DNA of 64,000 nucleotides from Streptomyces capitiformicae (GCF_002214185.1 NZ_CP022161.1:620001-684000), one strand, 5' to 3'. Positions 19,325 through 28,604 are shown, counted from the stretch's first letter. Numbers and translations are program-made. Notes: a model not told the origin generated them from the sequence alone.

Positions 19325-20677
19325 GGGTACGCAACGCCCGTCCACCGTGCGGTAGTCCCACTTGGCGCCCTGCCGCACCAACTCCTTGACGGCGCCCACG
19401 AACCGCTCCACGTGCTCGTCGGGCGTACCCGCCCCGAAGCTCACCCGGATCGCGTTGAGGGACTTCTCACCGGGCGCGGCCTCGGGGGCACCGCACTCGC
19501 CCTGGGCCTCCGGGGCGCTCCCGAGCAGCGTGCGGACCAGGGGATGGGCGCAGAAGAGACCGTCGCGTACGCCGATGCCGTACTCGGCGGAGAGGGCGGC
19601 GGCGAAGTGGGAGCTGTTCCAGCCGTCGACGACGAAGGAGATGACGCCGACACGCGGGGCGTCGTCCCCGAAGAGGGAGAGGACACGCACCTCCGGCACC
19701 TCGGCGAGACCGGCGCGCACGGTGTCGATCAGGTACTGCTCACGCGCGACCAGCGTGTCGAACCCGGCCTCGGTGAGGGCCTTGCAGGCGGAGGCGATGG
19801 AGTAGGCGCCGATGACGTTGGGCGAGCCGGCCTCGTGCCGAGCGGCGGTGACATGCCACTCGACGTCGACCCCGCCGTCGGCCCGCCGGGCCACCTTGCG
19901 GGAGGCGCCGCCACCGGCCAGGTACGGCTCGGCCTCGCTGAGCCAGTCCGCCCGCCCGGCGAGGACGCCCGACCCGAACGGCGCGTACAGCTTGTGCCCC
20001 GAGAACGCGACCCAGTCGACAGCCAACTCCCGTACCGATACGGGGTGATGGGGCGCCAGCTGAGCGGCGTCGAGCACGATCCGCGCCCCGTGCACGTGCG
20101 CGGCGGCGGCGAGCTCACGCACCGGCCAGATCTCGCCGGTGACGTTCGACGCACCGGTGACACAGACGAGGGCGGGGCCGTGCGGGTCACGGTCGACGAG
20201 CGCCCGCTCCAGCGTGGCCACGGCCTCGGCGGGCGTACGCGGCGCGTCGAGGTAGGTGACCCGCGCGTCGCGCCACGGCAGCAGCGAGGCGTGGTGCTCG
20301 GTCTCGAAGACGAAGACCTGGCAGTCGGCGGGCAAAGCGGCGGCGAGGAGGTTGAGCGAGTCGGTGGTCGACCGCGTGAACACGACCTGGTCGTCCTCCC
20401 GGCAGTCGAGGAACTCGGCGACCGTACGGCGGGCGTTCTCGAACAGGTCGGTGGACAGCTGCGACAGGTACCCGGCGCCCCGGTGCACGCTCCCGTAGTA
20501 CGGGGCGTACGCCGCCACGTCGTCCCACACCCGCTGCAGCGCGGGGGCGCTGGCGGCGTAGTCGAGCGCGGCGTAGGTGACCTCGCCGCCGGTGACGAGC
20601 GGGACGGTGACATCCCGACCCAGAACGGGCAGCAGGGTGCAAACGGACTGGTCGGCGGCAAGGGTGGAGACAGACAT
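19316..20677 (-). CDS. Class V aminotransferase-fold PLP enzyme (cysteine desulfurase-like)
   Basis: 453-residue PLP enzyme. LDYAASAPAL is the N-terminal signature, FETEHHASLLPW and GASNVTGEIWPV contact the cofactor, LDAAQLAPH supplies the Asp that binds the pyridine nitrogen, and SGHKLYAPFGSG carries the Schiff-base Lys. The family includes cysteine desulfurases and sulfur-amino-acid lyases. ATG 20677 has GGGAG upstream. A SAM-IV-like riboswitch lies in its leader, so the gene is probably switched off by S-adenosylmethionine and has a role in sulfur or methionine metabolism. The exact reaction is not clear: it is not a standard IscS/SufS because the loop Cys of those enzymes is not obvious. 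Confidence 0.85.
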   Translation of the reverse strand: MSVSTLAADQSVCTLLPVLGRDVTVPLVTGGEVTYAALDYAASAPALQRVWDDVAAYAPYYGSVHRGAGYLSQLSTDLFENARRTVAEFLDCREDDQVVFTRSTTDSLNLLAAALPADCQVFVFETEHHASLLPWRDARVTYLDAPRTPAEAVATLERALVDRDPHGPALVCVTGASNVTGEIWPVRELAAAAHVHGARIVLDAAQLAPHHPVSVRELAVDWVAFSGHKLYAPFGSGVLAGRADWLSEAEPYLAGGGASRKVARRADGGVDVEWHVTAARHEAGSPNVIGAYSIASACKALTEAGFDTLVAREQYLIDTVRAGLAEVPEVRVLSLFGDDAPRVGVISFVVDGWNSSHFAAALSAEYGIGVRDGLFCAHPLVRTLLGSAPEAQGECGAPEAAPGEKSLNAIRVSFGAGTPDEHVERFVGAVKELVRQGAKWDYRTVDGRCVPAV

Positions 20678-20784
20678 GGCGGAACTCCCGTGAAGGCAGG
20701 CGGAATTCACCGGCGAGCGGACATGGCTCTGCGGCGGTGAGGGGAAAAGGGGTGTGCGGAGGCGGGGCTCTGCGGCCCTATCGC

Positions 20785-20945
20785 ATTCGCTTGCTCACGG
20801 AAGGCTCCTCGACGACCGCGCTTGCCGAGGACCTCGCTGCCCACGGCCTGGTCTTCACCCGGGGCACCCCGCCACGGACGGAGGGTTGCCGGACAGCCGG
20901 CCGGGGCCTTGTGGCTGTCACTCATGACCTGACGAAGAACGTACG
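20785..20945 (-). promoter_or_regulatory. SAM-IV-type riboswitch
   Basis: On the minus strand, GGTCATGAGTG (from 20929) begins the P1 stem, which closes with GACC at 20853-20850. Inside lie a P2 stem (CAGCC...GGCTG), the conserved CCGGCAACCCTCC and GGGGTGCCCCGGGTGA. These are hallmarks of the S-adenosylmethionine-binding core, and the GGGGTGCCCCGGGTGA block is typical of the actinobacterial SAM-IV class. Further stems continue to about 20785. It precedes the class V PLP gene by about 100 bases. The outer limits are approximate. Confidence 0.88.
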
Positions 20946-21000
20946 TGACGTGATCGCCGCGGCGCAACTCCTGTCCGGATACCGGAACAAGGGCGCCTCA

Positions 21001-21200
21001 TAGCTCGGGAAGTTGGCGTGGTTTGGCGGGTGCGGGTGGGTGGGGGCTTGTCGCGCAGTTCCCCGCGCCCCTGAAAAGCAGGGGCTGCGCCCCGTGCTTT
21101 TCGTCTTTTAGGGGCGCGGGGAACTGCGCGAGCAACCCACCACCCACCCGCACCCGAAAAGGCACCCGGGGGGGTCGAAGGGGCGCAGCCCCTGGGGATG
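21001..21200. repeat. Dispersed modular inverted-repeat element, copy 3
   Basis: Left arm about 21027-21072 and right arm about 21107-21157 are long reverse complements built on GCGCAGTTCCCCGCGCCCCT, with GGGTGCGGGTGGGTG on the outside. A second hairpin (CAGGGGCTGCGCCCCG) sits in the centre. The outer edge TAGCTCGGGA matches copy 4. It lies just past the trpD stop on the minus strand and so probably terminates trpD. Confidence 0.88.
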
Positions 21201-21224
21201 GGACGGGTAGGGGCGGCGGGGGCG

Positions 21225-22289
21225 CTACCGGTTGGTGGCCGCGACCCACCGTTCGAGGACCGTCCGCGCCGCCCCCGAGTCGATCGACTCGGCGGCCCGC
21301 TCCATGCCACCCCGCAGCTGCTCCGCCAGCGTCCCTGCCCCCGGCTCCAGCGCCACCAGCGCCGCCGCCGAGTTCAACAGCACCGCATCCCGCACCGGCC
21401 CGGTCTCCCCACCCAGCAACCGCCGCGCGACATCCGCGTTGTAGGACGCGTCGGCCCCGCGCAACGCCTCGACCGGCACCAGATCCAGCCCCACATCCCG
21501 CGGATCGAAGGACTCCTCCGTCACCTTGCCGTCCCGTACGACCCACACCCGGGACGTGGCCGTCGTGGTCAGCTCGTCGAGACCGTCGTCGCCCCGGAAG
21601 ACGAGCGACGAGTTGCCGCGCTCGGCGAAGACACCGGCCATGATCGGCGCCATACGGGGGTCTGCCACACCGACCGCCTGGGCCTTGACCATCGCGGGGT
21701 TGGCCAGCGGCCCCAGCGCGTTGAACACGGTCCGGATGCCCAACTGCCCGCGCGCCGCGGCCACATGCCGCAGCGCCGGGTGGAACTTCACCGCGAAGCA
21801 GAAGGTGATCCCGGCCTCCTCGGCGACCTCCGCCACCCGCTTCGGCGTCAGCTCCAGATTGACACCGAGCTTCTCCAGCACATCGGACGCACCGGACGCC
21901 GACGAAGCGGCCCGGTTGCCGTGTTTGACGACCTTCGCCCCCGTACCGGCGACGACGATCGACGACATCGTGGAGATGTTGACCGTCTTGGCGCCGTCCC
22001 CGCCCGTACCGACGATGTCGACGGTCTTACCCGACACCTCGATGACGTTGGCGTGCTCGTACAGCGCCCGCACCAGCCCGGTGATCTCCTCGACGGTCTC
22101 GCCCTTGGCCCGCAGCGCCACCACGAACCCGGCGATCTGCGCGTCCGTCGCCTCGCCGCGCATGATCTGGTCCATCGCCCAGAACGTCGCGCCGGCGTCC
22201 TGGTCGCGCCCGGACAGCAGCGCGTTCAGCACCTCGGGCCAGGAACGGCCCGCCGCGGTGTCGCCTCCAGCGGGGGTCACAGCGCTCAT
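21225..22289 (-). CDS. trpD: Anthranilate phosphoribosyltransferase
   Basis: Transfers phosphoribose from PRPP to anthranilate in tryptophan synthesis. The 354-residue protein has GTGGDG (PRPP loop), [18 protein letters not shown] and the anthranilate-side ALGPLANPA motif, in the usual order and length. AGGAG precedes the ATG by about eight bases. It stands alone here, not in a trp operon, between the riboswitch-controlled PLP gene and the cytochrome bcc genes, as trpD also does in mycobacteria. Confidence 0.97.
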   Translation of the reverse strand: MSAVTPAGGDTAAGRSWPEVLNALLSGRDQDAGATFWAMDQIMRGEATDAQIAGFVVALRAKGETVEEITGLVRALYEHANVIEVSGKTVDIVGTGGDGAKTVNISTMSSIVVAGTGAKVVKHGNRAASSASGASDVLEKLGVNLELTPKRVAEVAEEAGITFCFAVKFHPALRHVAAARGQLGIRTVFNALGPLANPAMVKAQAVGVADPRMAPIMAGVFAERGNSSLVFRGDDGLDELTTTATSRVWVVRDGKVTEESFDPRDVGLDLVPVEALRGADASYNADVARRLLGGETGPVRDAVLLNSAAALVALEPGAGTLAEQLRGGMERAAESIDSGAARTVLERWVAATNR

Positions 22290-22368
22290 AAGGCCGCTCC
22301 TGAGTGTCGTAGATCACAGACATGGATCAGAACAGTGTGAACCCCACCCTATCCAGCTCCACGCACGG

Positions 22369-22407
22369 CGAAGGGCCCCCGTCCGAAGATCGGACGGGGG
22401 CCCTTCG
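22369..22407 (-). terminator. Strong terminator of the ctaE-qcrCAB operon
   Basis: A perfect 17-bp stem (22369-22385 with 22391-22407) and 5-base loop lie 45 bases beyond the qcrB stop and upstream of trpD. Confidence 0.9.
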
Positions 22408-22451
22408 ACCGTGGTGTGGCGAAGCGAGCCGGCGATCAGGCCGGCAGGCGA

Positions 22452-24092
22452 TCAGTGGTGGCCGTGGCCGCTCGTGATCTCCTTGTACTCCTCGACGGTG
22501 GGCTTGGCGATCTGGCTGTCCTCGCCGTAGTAGCCCCTGTTGAGCTTGACCCGGAGCTTCTCGCGGCGCGTGATCTTGCGGGCGACACCGTTCTCGTCGA
22601 CCGCGGGACCGATCTCGGCCGGCGCGTACTGCTCGTGCGCGGTGAGCGTGTGCAGCTGCTCCTGGCTGAGCGGCTCGTGGACCTCGATGAACTCACCGTG
22701 CGGCAGGCGCTTGATGATGCCGGTCTCGCGACCGTGCAGGATCTTGTCCCTGTCCCGGCGCTGCAGGCCGAGGCAGATCCGCTTGGTGATGATGAACGCG
22801 AGGACCGGGGCCACGAAGAACGCGATCCGGACGAACCAGGTGATGGCGTTGATCGACAGGTGGAAGTGGGTCGCCCAGAGGTCGTTTCCACCACCGATCA
22901 GCAGAACCATGTACCAGGTGATCCACGCGACACCGAAGGCCGTACGGGTCGGGGCGTTGCGCGGGCGGTCCAGGATGTGGTGCTCGCGCTTGTCGCCGGT
23001 GACCCAGGACTCGATGAACGGGTAGACCGCGATCGCGACCAGGACCAGCGGGAAGATCACCAGCGGGATGAACACACCCAGGACGAGCGTGTGACCCCAG
23101 AAGTTGATCTCCCAGCCCGGCATGACACGGATCAGACCCTCGGAGAAGCCCATGTACCAGTCGGGCTGGGCGCCGGTCGACACCTGGTCCGGACGGTAGG
23201 GACCCATGGTCCAGATCGGGTTGATCGTGGCGATCGCCGAGATGATCGCGATGACACCGAAGACCAGGAAGAAGAAGCCTCCGGCCTTCGCCATGTACAC
23301 GGGAAGCAGCGGCATACCGACGACGTTGTTGTTCGTCTTGCCGGGGCCCGCGAACTGCGTGTGCTTGTGGTAGAAGACCAGGATCAGGTGCGCCACCATC
23401 AGACCGAGCATGATGCCCGGCAGCAGCAGGACGTGGACCGAGTAGAAGCGGGCCACGAAGTCGCCGCCCGGGAACTCGCCGCCGAAGAGGAAGAACGACA
23501 GGTACGTGCCGACGATCGGCACGGACAGGACCGCGCCCTCCATGAAGCGGACACCGGTGCCGGAGAGCAGGTCGTCCGGGAGCGAGTAACCGGTGAAGCC
23601 GGTGAACATGCCGAGGACGAACAGCAGGAAGCCGAACAGCCAGTTGATCTCACGCGGCTTGCGGAACGCGCCGGTGAAGAACACGCGCATCATGTGCACG
23701 AACATGCCGGCGAGGAAGACCAACGCGGCCCAGTGGTGGATCTGCCGGATCAGCAGACCACCGCGCACATCGAAGGAGATGTGCATGGTCGAGTTGAACG
23801 CCTCGGACATCAGCTGTCCCTGGAGCGGGACGTAGGAGCCGTGGTACTCCACCTCGTTCATCGACGGGTGGAAGAACAGCGTCAGGTACACACCCGTGAG
23901 GATGATGATGATGAAGCTGTACATGCAGATCTCGCCCAGCATGAACGACCAGTGGTCGGGGAAGATCTTGCGCATGTTGGCCTTGGCCAGGGAGTAGATC
24001 CCGAGCCGGCCGTCGGCCCAGTCGGCGACTCGCTCGCCGGCCGGTGCCTTGCCGCGCTTGTCGCGCGCCTCGGTGGTGGTCGTAGTGCTCAT
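22452..24092 (-). CDS. qcrB: Menaquinol-cytochrome c reductase cytochrome b subunit
   Basis: Integral cytochrome b of the actinobacterial bcc complex; oxidises menaquinol and passes electrons to the Rieske protein and diheme cytochrome c. The 546-residue protein has about nine helices. Heme-binding His are carried by HHWAALVFLAGMFVHMMRVF and YSVHVLLLPGIMLGLMVAHL, and a PEW-like quinol loop follows. The long C-terminal extension ending in a His-rich tail (SGHGHH) is typical of actinobacteria. Its ATG overlaps the qcrA stop by four bases. Confidence 0.97.
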   Translation of the reverse strand: MSTTTTTEARDKRGKAPAGERVADWADGRLGIYSLAKANMRKIFPDHWSFMLGEICMYSFIIIILTGVYLTLFFHPSMNEVEYHGSYVPLQGQLMSEAFNSTMHISFDVRGGLLIRQIHHWAALVFLAGMFVHMMRVFFTGAFRKPREINWLFGFLLFVLGMFTGFTGYSLPDDLLSGTGVRFMEGAVLSVPIVGTYLSFFLFGGEFPGGDFVARFYSVHVLLLPGIMLGLMVAHLILVFYHKHTQFAGPGKTNNNVVGMPLLPVYMAKAGGFFFLVFGVIAIISAIATINPIWTMGPYRPDQVSTGAQPDWYMGFSEGLIRVMPGWEINFWGHTLVLGVFIPLVIFPLVLVAIAVYPFIESWVTGDKREHHILDRPRNAPTRTAFGVAWITWYMVLLIGGGNDLWATHFHLSINAITWFVRIAFFVAPVLAFIITKRICLGLQRRDRDKILHGRETGIIKRLPHGEFIEVHEPLSQEQLHTLTAHEQYAPAEIGPAVDENGVARKITRREKLRVKLNRGYYGEDSQIAKPTVEEYKEITSGHGHH

Positions 24093-25147
24093 CCGCGCTC
24101 CCAGAAGGCAGGACCGACGGGCTCTTCGAAGTCGCTGACCGCTTCGAGGTAGCCGTCTTCACCGACGGTGATCCTCAGCTGCGGAAGAGCGTGACCCGCA
24201 GGGCCGAAGATGACCCGCCCGCCGTCGGCGAGGTCGAAGGTGGACTGGTGGCAGGGGCAGAGGGCGTGGTGCGTCTGCTGCTCGTACAGGGAGATCGGGC
24301 AACCCACGTGGGTGCAGATCTTCGAGTACGCCACGATGCCTTCGTGCGACCACTCCAGCTCGCGCTTGTCCTTGATGTCGCCCGGCTGGAGCCGGATGAT
24401 CATCAGGGCGTCCTTGGCGATGTTCTTCTGGAAGTCGTGGTCGTGCTCGTTCAGGCCGTCCGGCATGGCGAAGGTCAGCGACCCGACCGCGACGTCCGAG
24501 GGACGCAGCGGCTCCATGGTGTTCATGTTGACGAGCTTCTTGCCCTTGGCCCAGGTGGTGTGCCGCAGCGAGGTGCCGGGCAGCGGACCGAGGTCGCGCA
24601 GCAGGACCACACCGGCGAGCGGGACCATGGCCAGCGCGCCGAGCATCGTGTGGCGAATCAGCTTGCGACGGCCGATCACCGACTCGGCGGCGCCCTGCTT
24701 GAAGTCCGCGTGGACCTGCGCGCGGACCTCGGGCGAGGCCTCGATCGGGTGCCGCTCGTCGGCGATCTCCACGTCGGACATCAGGGTGCGGGCCCAGTGG
24801 ACCGCGCCCGCGCCGATGCAGAACAGGGCCAGACCGAGGGTCATGCCCAGCGCGAAGTTCAGCGCGCTGATGTGACCGATCGGCCAGACGTAGATCGCCT
24901 TGTCGACGGGGATCGCCACGTACGCGGCGATGAACGCGATCGTGGACAGCATCGACACCGTGAACAGCAGGGCGACCGTGCGCTCGGACCGCTTGGCGGC
25001 TCGCTCGTCGATGTCCTGGATCCGGTGCTCGTGGGGCGGGAGGCCAGGGTCCGCGAAGGGGTTCTTCTCGTCCGCGACCTTCACCGCGCCGTGCGCGTCG
25101 CCCTGCTCAGCGGGCAGGTTCTCTTCTGGAATCTCTTGGCTACTCAT
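24089..25147 (-). CDS. qcrA: Rieske iron-sulfur subunit of the bcc complex
   Basis: 352 residues: an N-terminal cytoplasmic arm, three transmembrane helices (about 57-80, 90-118, 165-185; actinobacterial pattern) and a Rieske domain whose 2Fe-2S ligands are Cys278/His280 in CTHVGC and Cys297/His300 in CPCHQS, with Cys283/Cys299 for the disulfide. It overlaps qcrC upstream and qcrB downstream by four bases each, so the three are translated together. Confidence 0.97.
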   Translation of the reverse strand: MSSQEIPEENLPAEQGDAHGAVKVADEKNPFADPGLPPHEHRIQDIDERAAKRSERTVALLFTVSMLSTIAFIAAYVAIPVDKAIYVWPIGHISALNFALGMTLGLALFCIGAGAVHWARTLMSDVEIADERHPIEASPEVRAQVHADFKQGAAESVIGRRKLIRHTMLGALAMVPLAGVVLLRDLGPLPGTSLRHTTWAKGKKLVNMNTMEPLRPSDVAVGSLTFAMPDGLNEHDHDFQKNIAKDALMIIRLQPGDIKDKRELEWSHEGIVAYSKICTHVGCPISLYEQQTHHALCPCHQSTFDLADGGRVIFGPAGHALPQLRITVGEDGYLEAVSDFEEPVGPAFWERG

Positions 25148-25953
25148 GACTTCTTGGCCTTTGCGGTCCGAGCGGCGACCCAGACGGCGACGGCGATCAG
25201 CGTGCCGAGCCCGAACACCCAGCCGAAGAGGCCTTCGCTGACCGGGCCGAGCCCGCCGAGGCTGAGGCCACCGGGCTCCACGGTGTCGTCGCTGTTGACC
25301 GCTTCGAGGTACGCGATGATGTCCTTCTTGTTCTCCTCCGACAGCGTGGTGTCGGGGAAGGACGGCATGTTCTGCGGGCCGGTCTGCATGGCCTCGTAGA
25401 TGTGCTTCGGGTCGACACCCTCAAGGCTCGGCGCGTACTTGCCCTCGGACAGCGCACCGCCCTTGCCGGTGAAGTTGTGGCACTGAGCGCAGTTGGTACG
25501 GAAGAGCTCGCCGCCCTCGGCGATGTCCGCGCCCTCGGGGTTGTACGCGTTCTCGGTCGGGATCTCCGGACCGGCGCCCAGCGAGGCGACGAACGCCGCG
25601 AGCTGGTCGATCTGGGCCTGCGAGTAGACGACCGGCTTCTTCGGAACCTGCGCGCCCGGCTGCTGGGCCGGCATACGCCCGGTGCCGACCTGGAAGTCGA
25701 CGGCCGCCGCGCCCACACCCACCAGGCTGGGACCGTCGGTGGTGCCCTGACCGCCGGTGCCGTGGCAGCTCGCGCAGCCCACGGCGTAGAGCTTCTTGCC
25801 CTCCTCGATGGTGAGGGTCTGGGCGGTCTCATCGGCCTTGGCCGGTGCCGCGGGCGCGAAGGCGGTGAACAGCCCCCCGGTGGCCGCCAGCGCGATGAGT
25901 AGGACGACGACCGCCGCCAGCGGATGGCGTCGTCGTGCGGAGAGCTTTTTCAC
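25144..25953 (-). CDS. qcrC: Diheme cytochrome c subunit of the bcc complex
   Basis: 269 residues with an N-terminal signal or anchor (about 12-32), two heme c sites, CASCH (60-64) and CAQCH (155-159), and a C-terminal transmembrane helix (about 240-260). The two-domain form replaces a mobile cytochrome c in Actinobacteria by bridging complexes III and IV. Start is GTG. It is preceded by ctaE with a 99-base gap. Confidence 0.97.
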   Translation of the reverse strand: MKKLSARRRHPLAAVVVLLIALAATGGLFTAFAPAAPAKADETAQTLTIEEGKKLYAVGCASCHGTGGQGTTDGPSLVGVGAAAVDFQVGTGRMPAQQPGAQVPKKPVVYSQAQIDQLAAFVASLGAGPEIPTENAYNPEGADIAEGGELFRTNCAQCHNFTGKGGALSEGKYAPSLEGVDPKHIYEAMQTGPQNMPSFPDTTLSEENKKDIIAYLEAVNSDDTVEPGGLSLGGLGPVSEGLFGWVFGLGTLIAVAVWVAARTAKAKKS

Positions 25954-26052
25954 GGATTACCCCGGTGTCAGGATCTTCTGCGTCGGTGCTTCTGGAAGGG
26001 TCGTTCTCGGTGCGAGGCGCGGCGTTGAAGTCCGCCCGGCTCGCCCGCCCGA

Positions 26053-26673
26053 TTACTTGATCATGTAGATCGTGGCGAAGAGGCCGATCCAGACGACATC
26101 GACGAAGTGCCAGTAGTAGGACACGACGATGGCCGCGGTCGCCTGCTCATGGGTGAACCTCCTGGCCGCGTAGGTGCGCCCGAGGACCAGCAGGAAGGCG
26201 ATGAGGCCGCCCGTCACGTGCAGGCCGTGGAAGCCGGTGGTCAAGTAGAAGACCGAGCCGTACGGGTCGGACGAGAGCGAGAGGCCCTCGTGCTTGACCA
26301 GCTCGGTGTACTCGAACACCTGGCCGCCGATGAAGATCGCACCCATCACGAACGTGACGATGAACCACATCCGGAGCTTCTTCACGTCCCCGCGCTCGGC
26401 GGCGAACACGCCGAGCTGGCAGGTGAGGGAGGAGAGCACCAGGATCGTGGTGTTGGTCGCCGAGAACGGGAAGTTCAGGGTGTCGGCCTTCTCAGACCAG
26501 AACTCCGGACCGGTCACCGATCGCAGGGTGAAGTACATCGCGAAGAGGGCCGCGAAGAACATCAGCTCGGAACTCAGCCAGATGATGGTTCCGACACTGG
26601 TGAGGTTCGGTCGGTTGACCGACGGGTGCGCGTGACCCTTGTCTACTGTCGTTGCTGTCGCCACGACCGACAT
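26053..26673 (-). CDS. ctaE: Cytochrome c oxidase subunit III
   Basis: 206 residues, five transmembrane helices, with the family blocks [20 protein letters not shown] and [19 protein letters not shown] and the C-terminal [14 protein letters not shown]. First gene of the ctaE-qcrCAB transcript. Its ATG lies inside a perfect palindrome. It is divergent from the receiver-like gene at 26827. Confidence 0.97.
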   Translation of the reverse strand: MSVVATATTVDKGHAHPSVNRPNLTSVGTIIWLSSELMFFAALFAMYFTLRSVTGPEFWSEKADTLNFPFSATNTTILVLSSLTCQLGVFAAERGDVKKLRMWFIVTFVMGAIFIGGQVFEYTELVKHEGLSLSSDPYGSVFYLTTGFHGLHVTGGLIAFLLVLGRTYAARRFTHEQATAAIVVSYYWHFVDVVWIGLFATIYMIK

Positions 26674-26684
26674 TATGTCGGTCG
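26664..26684 (-). promoter_or_regulatory. Perfect 21-bp palindrome over the ctaE start codon
   Basis: Half-site CGACCGACAT (26664-26673) and its exact reverse complement (26675-26684) flank one central T. The ctaE start codon is the innermost part of one half-site. It could be an operator or an RNA hairpin that controls ribosome access. Confidence 0.6.
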
Positions 26685-26743
26685 CTTATCCCGCCCTCAC
26701 CCCGGGGGTGCCGTTCGGAGTGTTGCTGGCTTCCGGACCGCTG

Positions 26744-26770
26744 TTGACGTGGTGTTCAAGGGAGTAGCAT
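26744..26770 (+). promoter_or_regulatory. Candidate promoter of the receiver-like gene
   Basis: TTGACG (26744-26749) and TAGCAT (26765-26770) resemble -35 and -10 boxes; the 15-base spacer is short. The start codon follows 57 bases later. Confidence 0.35.
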
Positions 26771-26826
26771 CCGCGCATCGGGCCTGTCCGTACGACGCCA
26801 ACGACGCCGAAGTACACGGAGGAACA

Positions 26827-27228
26827 ATGCAGCCGACCGCCACGGTGCTGGTCTACAGCGACGACTCCAACACCCGCGAACAAGTCCGGTTGGCGACGGG
26901 TCGCCGTCCGGCGCCGGATGCTCCGCAGGTGGAGTTCGTGGAGTGCGCGACGCCGGCCGCCGTCATCAAGGAGCTGGACAGGGGCGGGATCGATGTCTGC
27001 GTCCTTGATGGTGAGGCCGTGCCGATGGGTGGCATGGGGGTCTGCCGGCAGATCAAGGACGAGATCTTCGACTGTCCGCCCGTGCTGGTGCTGATCGGGC
27101 GGCCTCAGGACGCGTGGTTGGCCACGTGGAGTCGGGCTGACGCCGCCGTGACGCTGCCGGTCGAGCCGGTGGAGTTCGCATCGGCCCTGGCTTCGCTTCT
27201 GCGGCACAACAGCGCGTTGAGCGCCTGA
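26827..27228 (+). CDS. Receiver-like protein without output domain
   Basis: 133 residues with the alternating beta-alpha pattern of a response-regulator receiver: VLVYSDDSN (acidic pocket) and CVLDGEAVPMGG with a possible phospho-acceptor Asp61. The conserved Lys-Pro late in receivers is replaced by LPVEP, so it is probably an atypical or pseudo-receiver. No DNA-binding domain follows. GGAGGAAC precedes the ATG. Its stop abuts the stop of the convergent L,D-transpeptidase gene with no base between. Placement beside ctaE suggests a link to respiration, which is inference. Confidence 0.75.
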   Translation: MQPTATVLVYSDDSNTREQVRLATGRRPAPDAPQVEFVECATPAAVIKELDRGGIDVCVLDGEAVPMGGMGVCRQIKDEIFDCPPVLVLIGRPQDAWLATWSRADAAVTLPVEPVEFASALASLLRHNSALSA

Positions 27229-28476
27229 TCACGCCGACTCCGGTGCCAAGCGTGCCCTGGCCGTCGTGTCAGGGCCCTGCTTGGTGCCCCCGGCCAGTGC
27301 GCTGCCCTCGCGCCACTTCGCCCAGTCGAGGTTCCAGTCGCCGAAGCCGTTGCCGAAGGGGGCCATGGTGTCACCGCCCGAGTTGACGACCTGGACGATG
27401 TCGCCCTCGTTGATGGTGTCGTAGAACCACTGGGCGTTGCCGTCGCTCATGCCGGTGCAGCCGTGGCTGACGTTGGCGTAGCCCTGGGAGCCGGTGGACC
27501 AGGGGGCGGCGTGGACGTACTCGCCGCTGTTGGTGACTCTCACGGAGTTGTGGACGGTCAGGTCGTAGAAGTCGGCCGCGCCTATGCTGGCGCTGGTCAT
27601 CCGTACGGTGCCTTCCTTGGCCAGGACGACTTTGACGCCGTTGCGGGTGTCGTAGCCGGGCATGCCGGTGGTGACCGGGATCTTCCTGATGACCTTGTCG
27701 TTCTTGTAGACGGTCATCTGGTGTGCGGCGGCGTCCGTGACGGCGACGATCTTGTCGCCGGTGGTCAGCTCGATCGGCTTGGCCTTTCCGCCCCAGAGGC
27801 GGTCGCCGATCTTGATGCCCTCCAGGTTGCTGCGGACCCGGATGGTGGCGTTGGCCGGCCAGTACTCCTTGGGGCGGTAGTGGAGCTTCTTGTCGTCCAC
27901 CCAGTGCCAGGCGCCTTCCGCGGCGGGGAGGGAGTCCACTTTGAGCGCGCGTTCGACGACGGACCGGGCCGCCCCATCCTTGACCGGTGTGCTGAGTTCG
28001 GCGGTGACGGGCTGGCCGACGCCGTACCTGCCCGCCTCCGGGCCGAAGGTGACATCCAGGCGCTTCTTGGTGAGGGGGCGGCCGGTGTCGAAAGCGAGGG
28101 TCTTACGGCCGGGGGCGCCGTCCTCGTCCTCGGTGCTCACGCGGACGGTGTAGCGGGCGTTGGCGGCGAGCGGTGAGGTGGAGTGCCAGCGGCCGCCATC
28201 GGCGGAGAGTTCGCCCGCCACATAGCGTCCTGTGGCGTCCACGGCAGTCACGTCGGTGATACGGCCGTCGTCCTCGGCGGTGACTTCCAGGGGCTTGCCC
28301 GGGTCGGCCTTCACGCCTTCGTCCATGGGGGTGTTGAAGGAGATCTGGTCGGCCGCGTCGTACGGCTTGCCCGCGAGCGGGTGGCCGCCGGAACCGCAGG
28401 CGGCGGTGCCCGCTCCGAGAGAGACGACCAGCAGAGTGCAGCTGACGACCATGCGGTTTCGCGGTGAGGTGCTCAT
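27229..28476 (-). CDS. L,D-transpeptidase lipoprotein (YkuD domain)
   Basis: Makes 3-3 peptidoglycan cross-links or attaches proteins to the wall. 415 residues from ATG 28476: lipoprotein signal with Cys in GTAACGSGG, two Ig-like domains (about 40-255), then the YkuD domain with YVHAAPW and the catalytic motif SHGCTGMSD (Cys nucleophile), as in mycobacterial Ldt enzymes. An in-frame start at 28506 would add ten residues before the signal. It lies between the two respiratory operons but has its own orientation and leader. Confidence 0.92.
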   Translation of the reverse strand: MSTSPRNRMVVSCTLLVVSLGAGTAACGSGGHPLAGKPYDAADQISFNTPMDEGVKADPGKPLEVTAEDDGRITDVTAVDATGRYVAGELSADGGRWHSTSPLAANARYTVRVSTEDEDGAPGRKTLAFDTGRPLTKKRLDVTFGPEAGRYGVGQPVTAELSTPVKDGAARSVVERALKVDSLPAAEGAWHWVDDKKLHYRPKEYWPANATIRVRSNLEGIKIGDRLWGGKAKPIELTTGDKIVAVTDAAAHQMTVYKNDKVIRKIPVTTGMPGYDTRNGVKVVLAKEGTVRMTSASIGAADFYDLTVHNSVRVTNSGEYVHAAPWSTGSQGYANVSHGCTGMSDGNAQWFYDTINEGDIVQVVNSGGDTMAPFGNGFGDWNLDWAKWREGSALAGGTKQGPDTTARARLAPESA

Positions 28477-28554
28477 GGGTTCAACGTAGAAACGGACGTC
28501 AAGCACGGCGCGCCGGGTGACCCGATCGGGGTACTTCCGGTGTGGGAAAAGGGG

Positions 28555-28589
28555 GAAGCCCGGACCTCCTGTCGGAGTGTCCGGGCTTC
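28555..28589 (-). terminator. Terminator of the ctaCDF operon
   Basis: GAAGCCCGGAC/GTCCGGGCTTC with an additional inner CTCC/GGAG stem, followed on the minus strand by CCCCCTTTT; 15 bases past the ctaF stop. Confidence 0.92.
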
Positions 28590-28604
28590 CGTGCTCAGCG
28601 CGTG

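Noticed and set aside
20737..21003. 88-residue plus-strand ORF with high GC3
   Set aside because: It is the antisense of the SAM-IV-type riboswitch; the RNA structure explains the conservation-like composition better.
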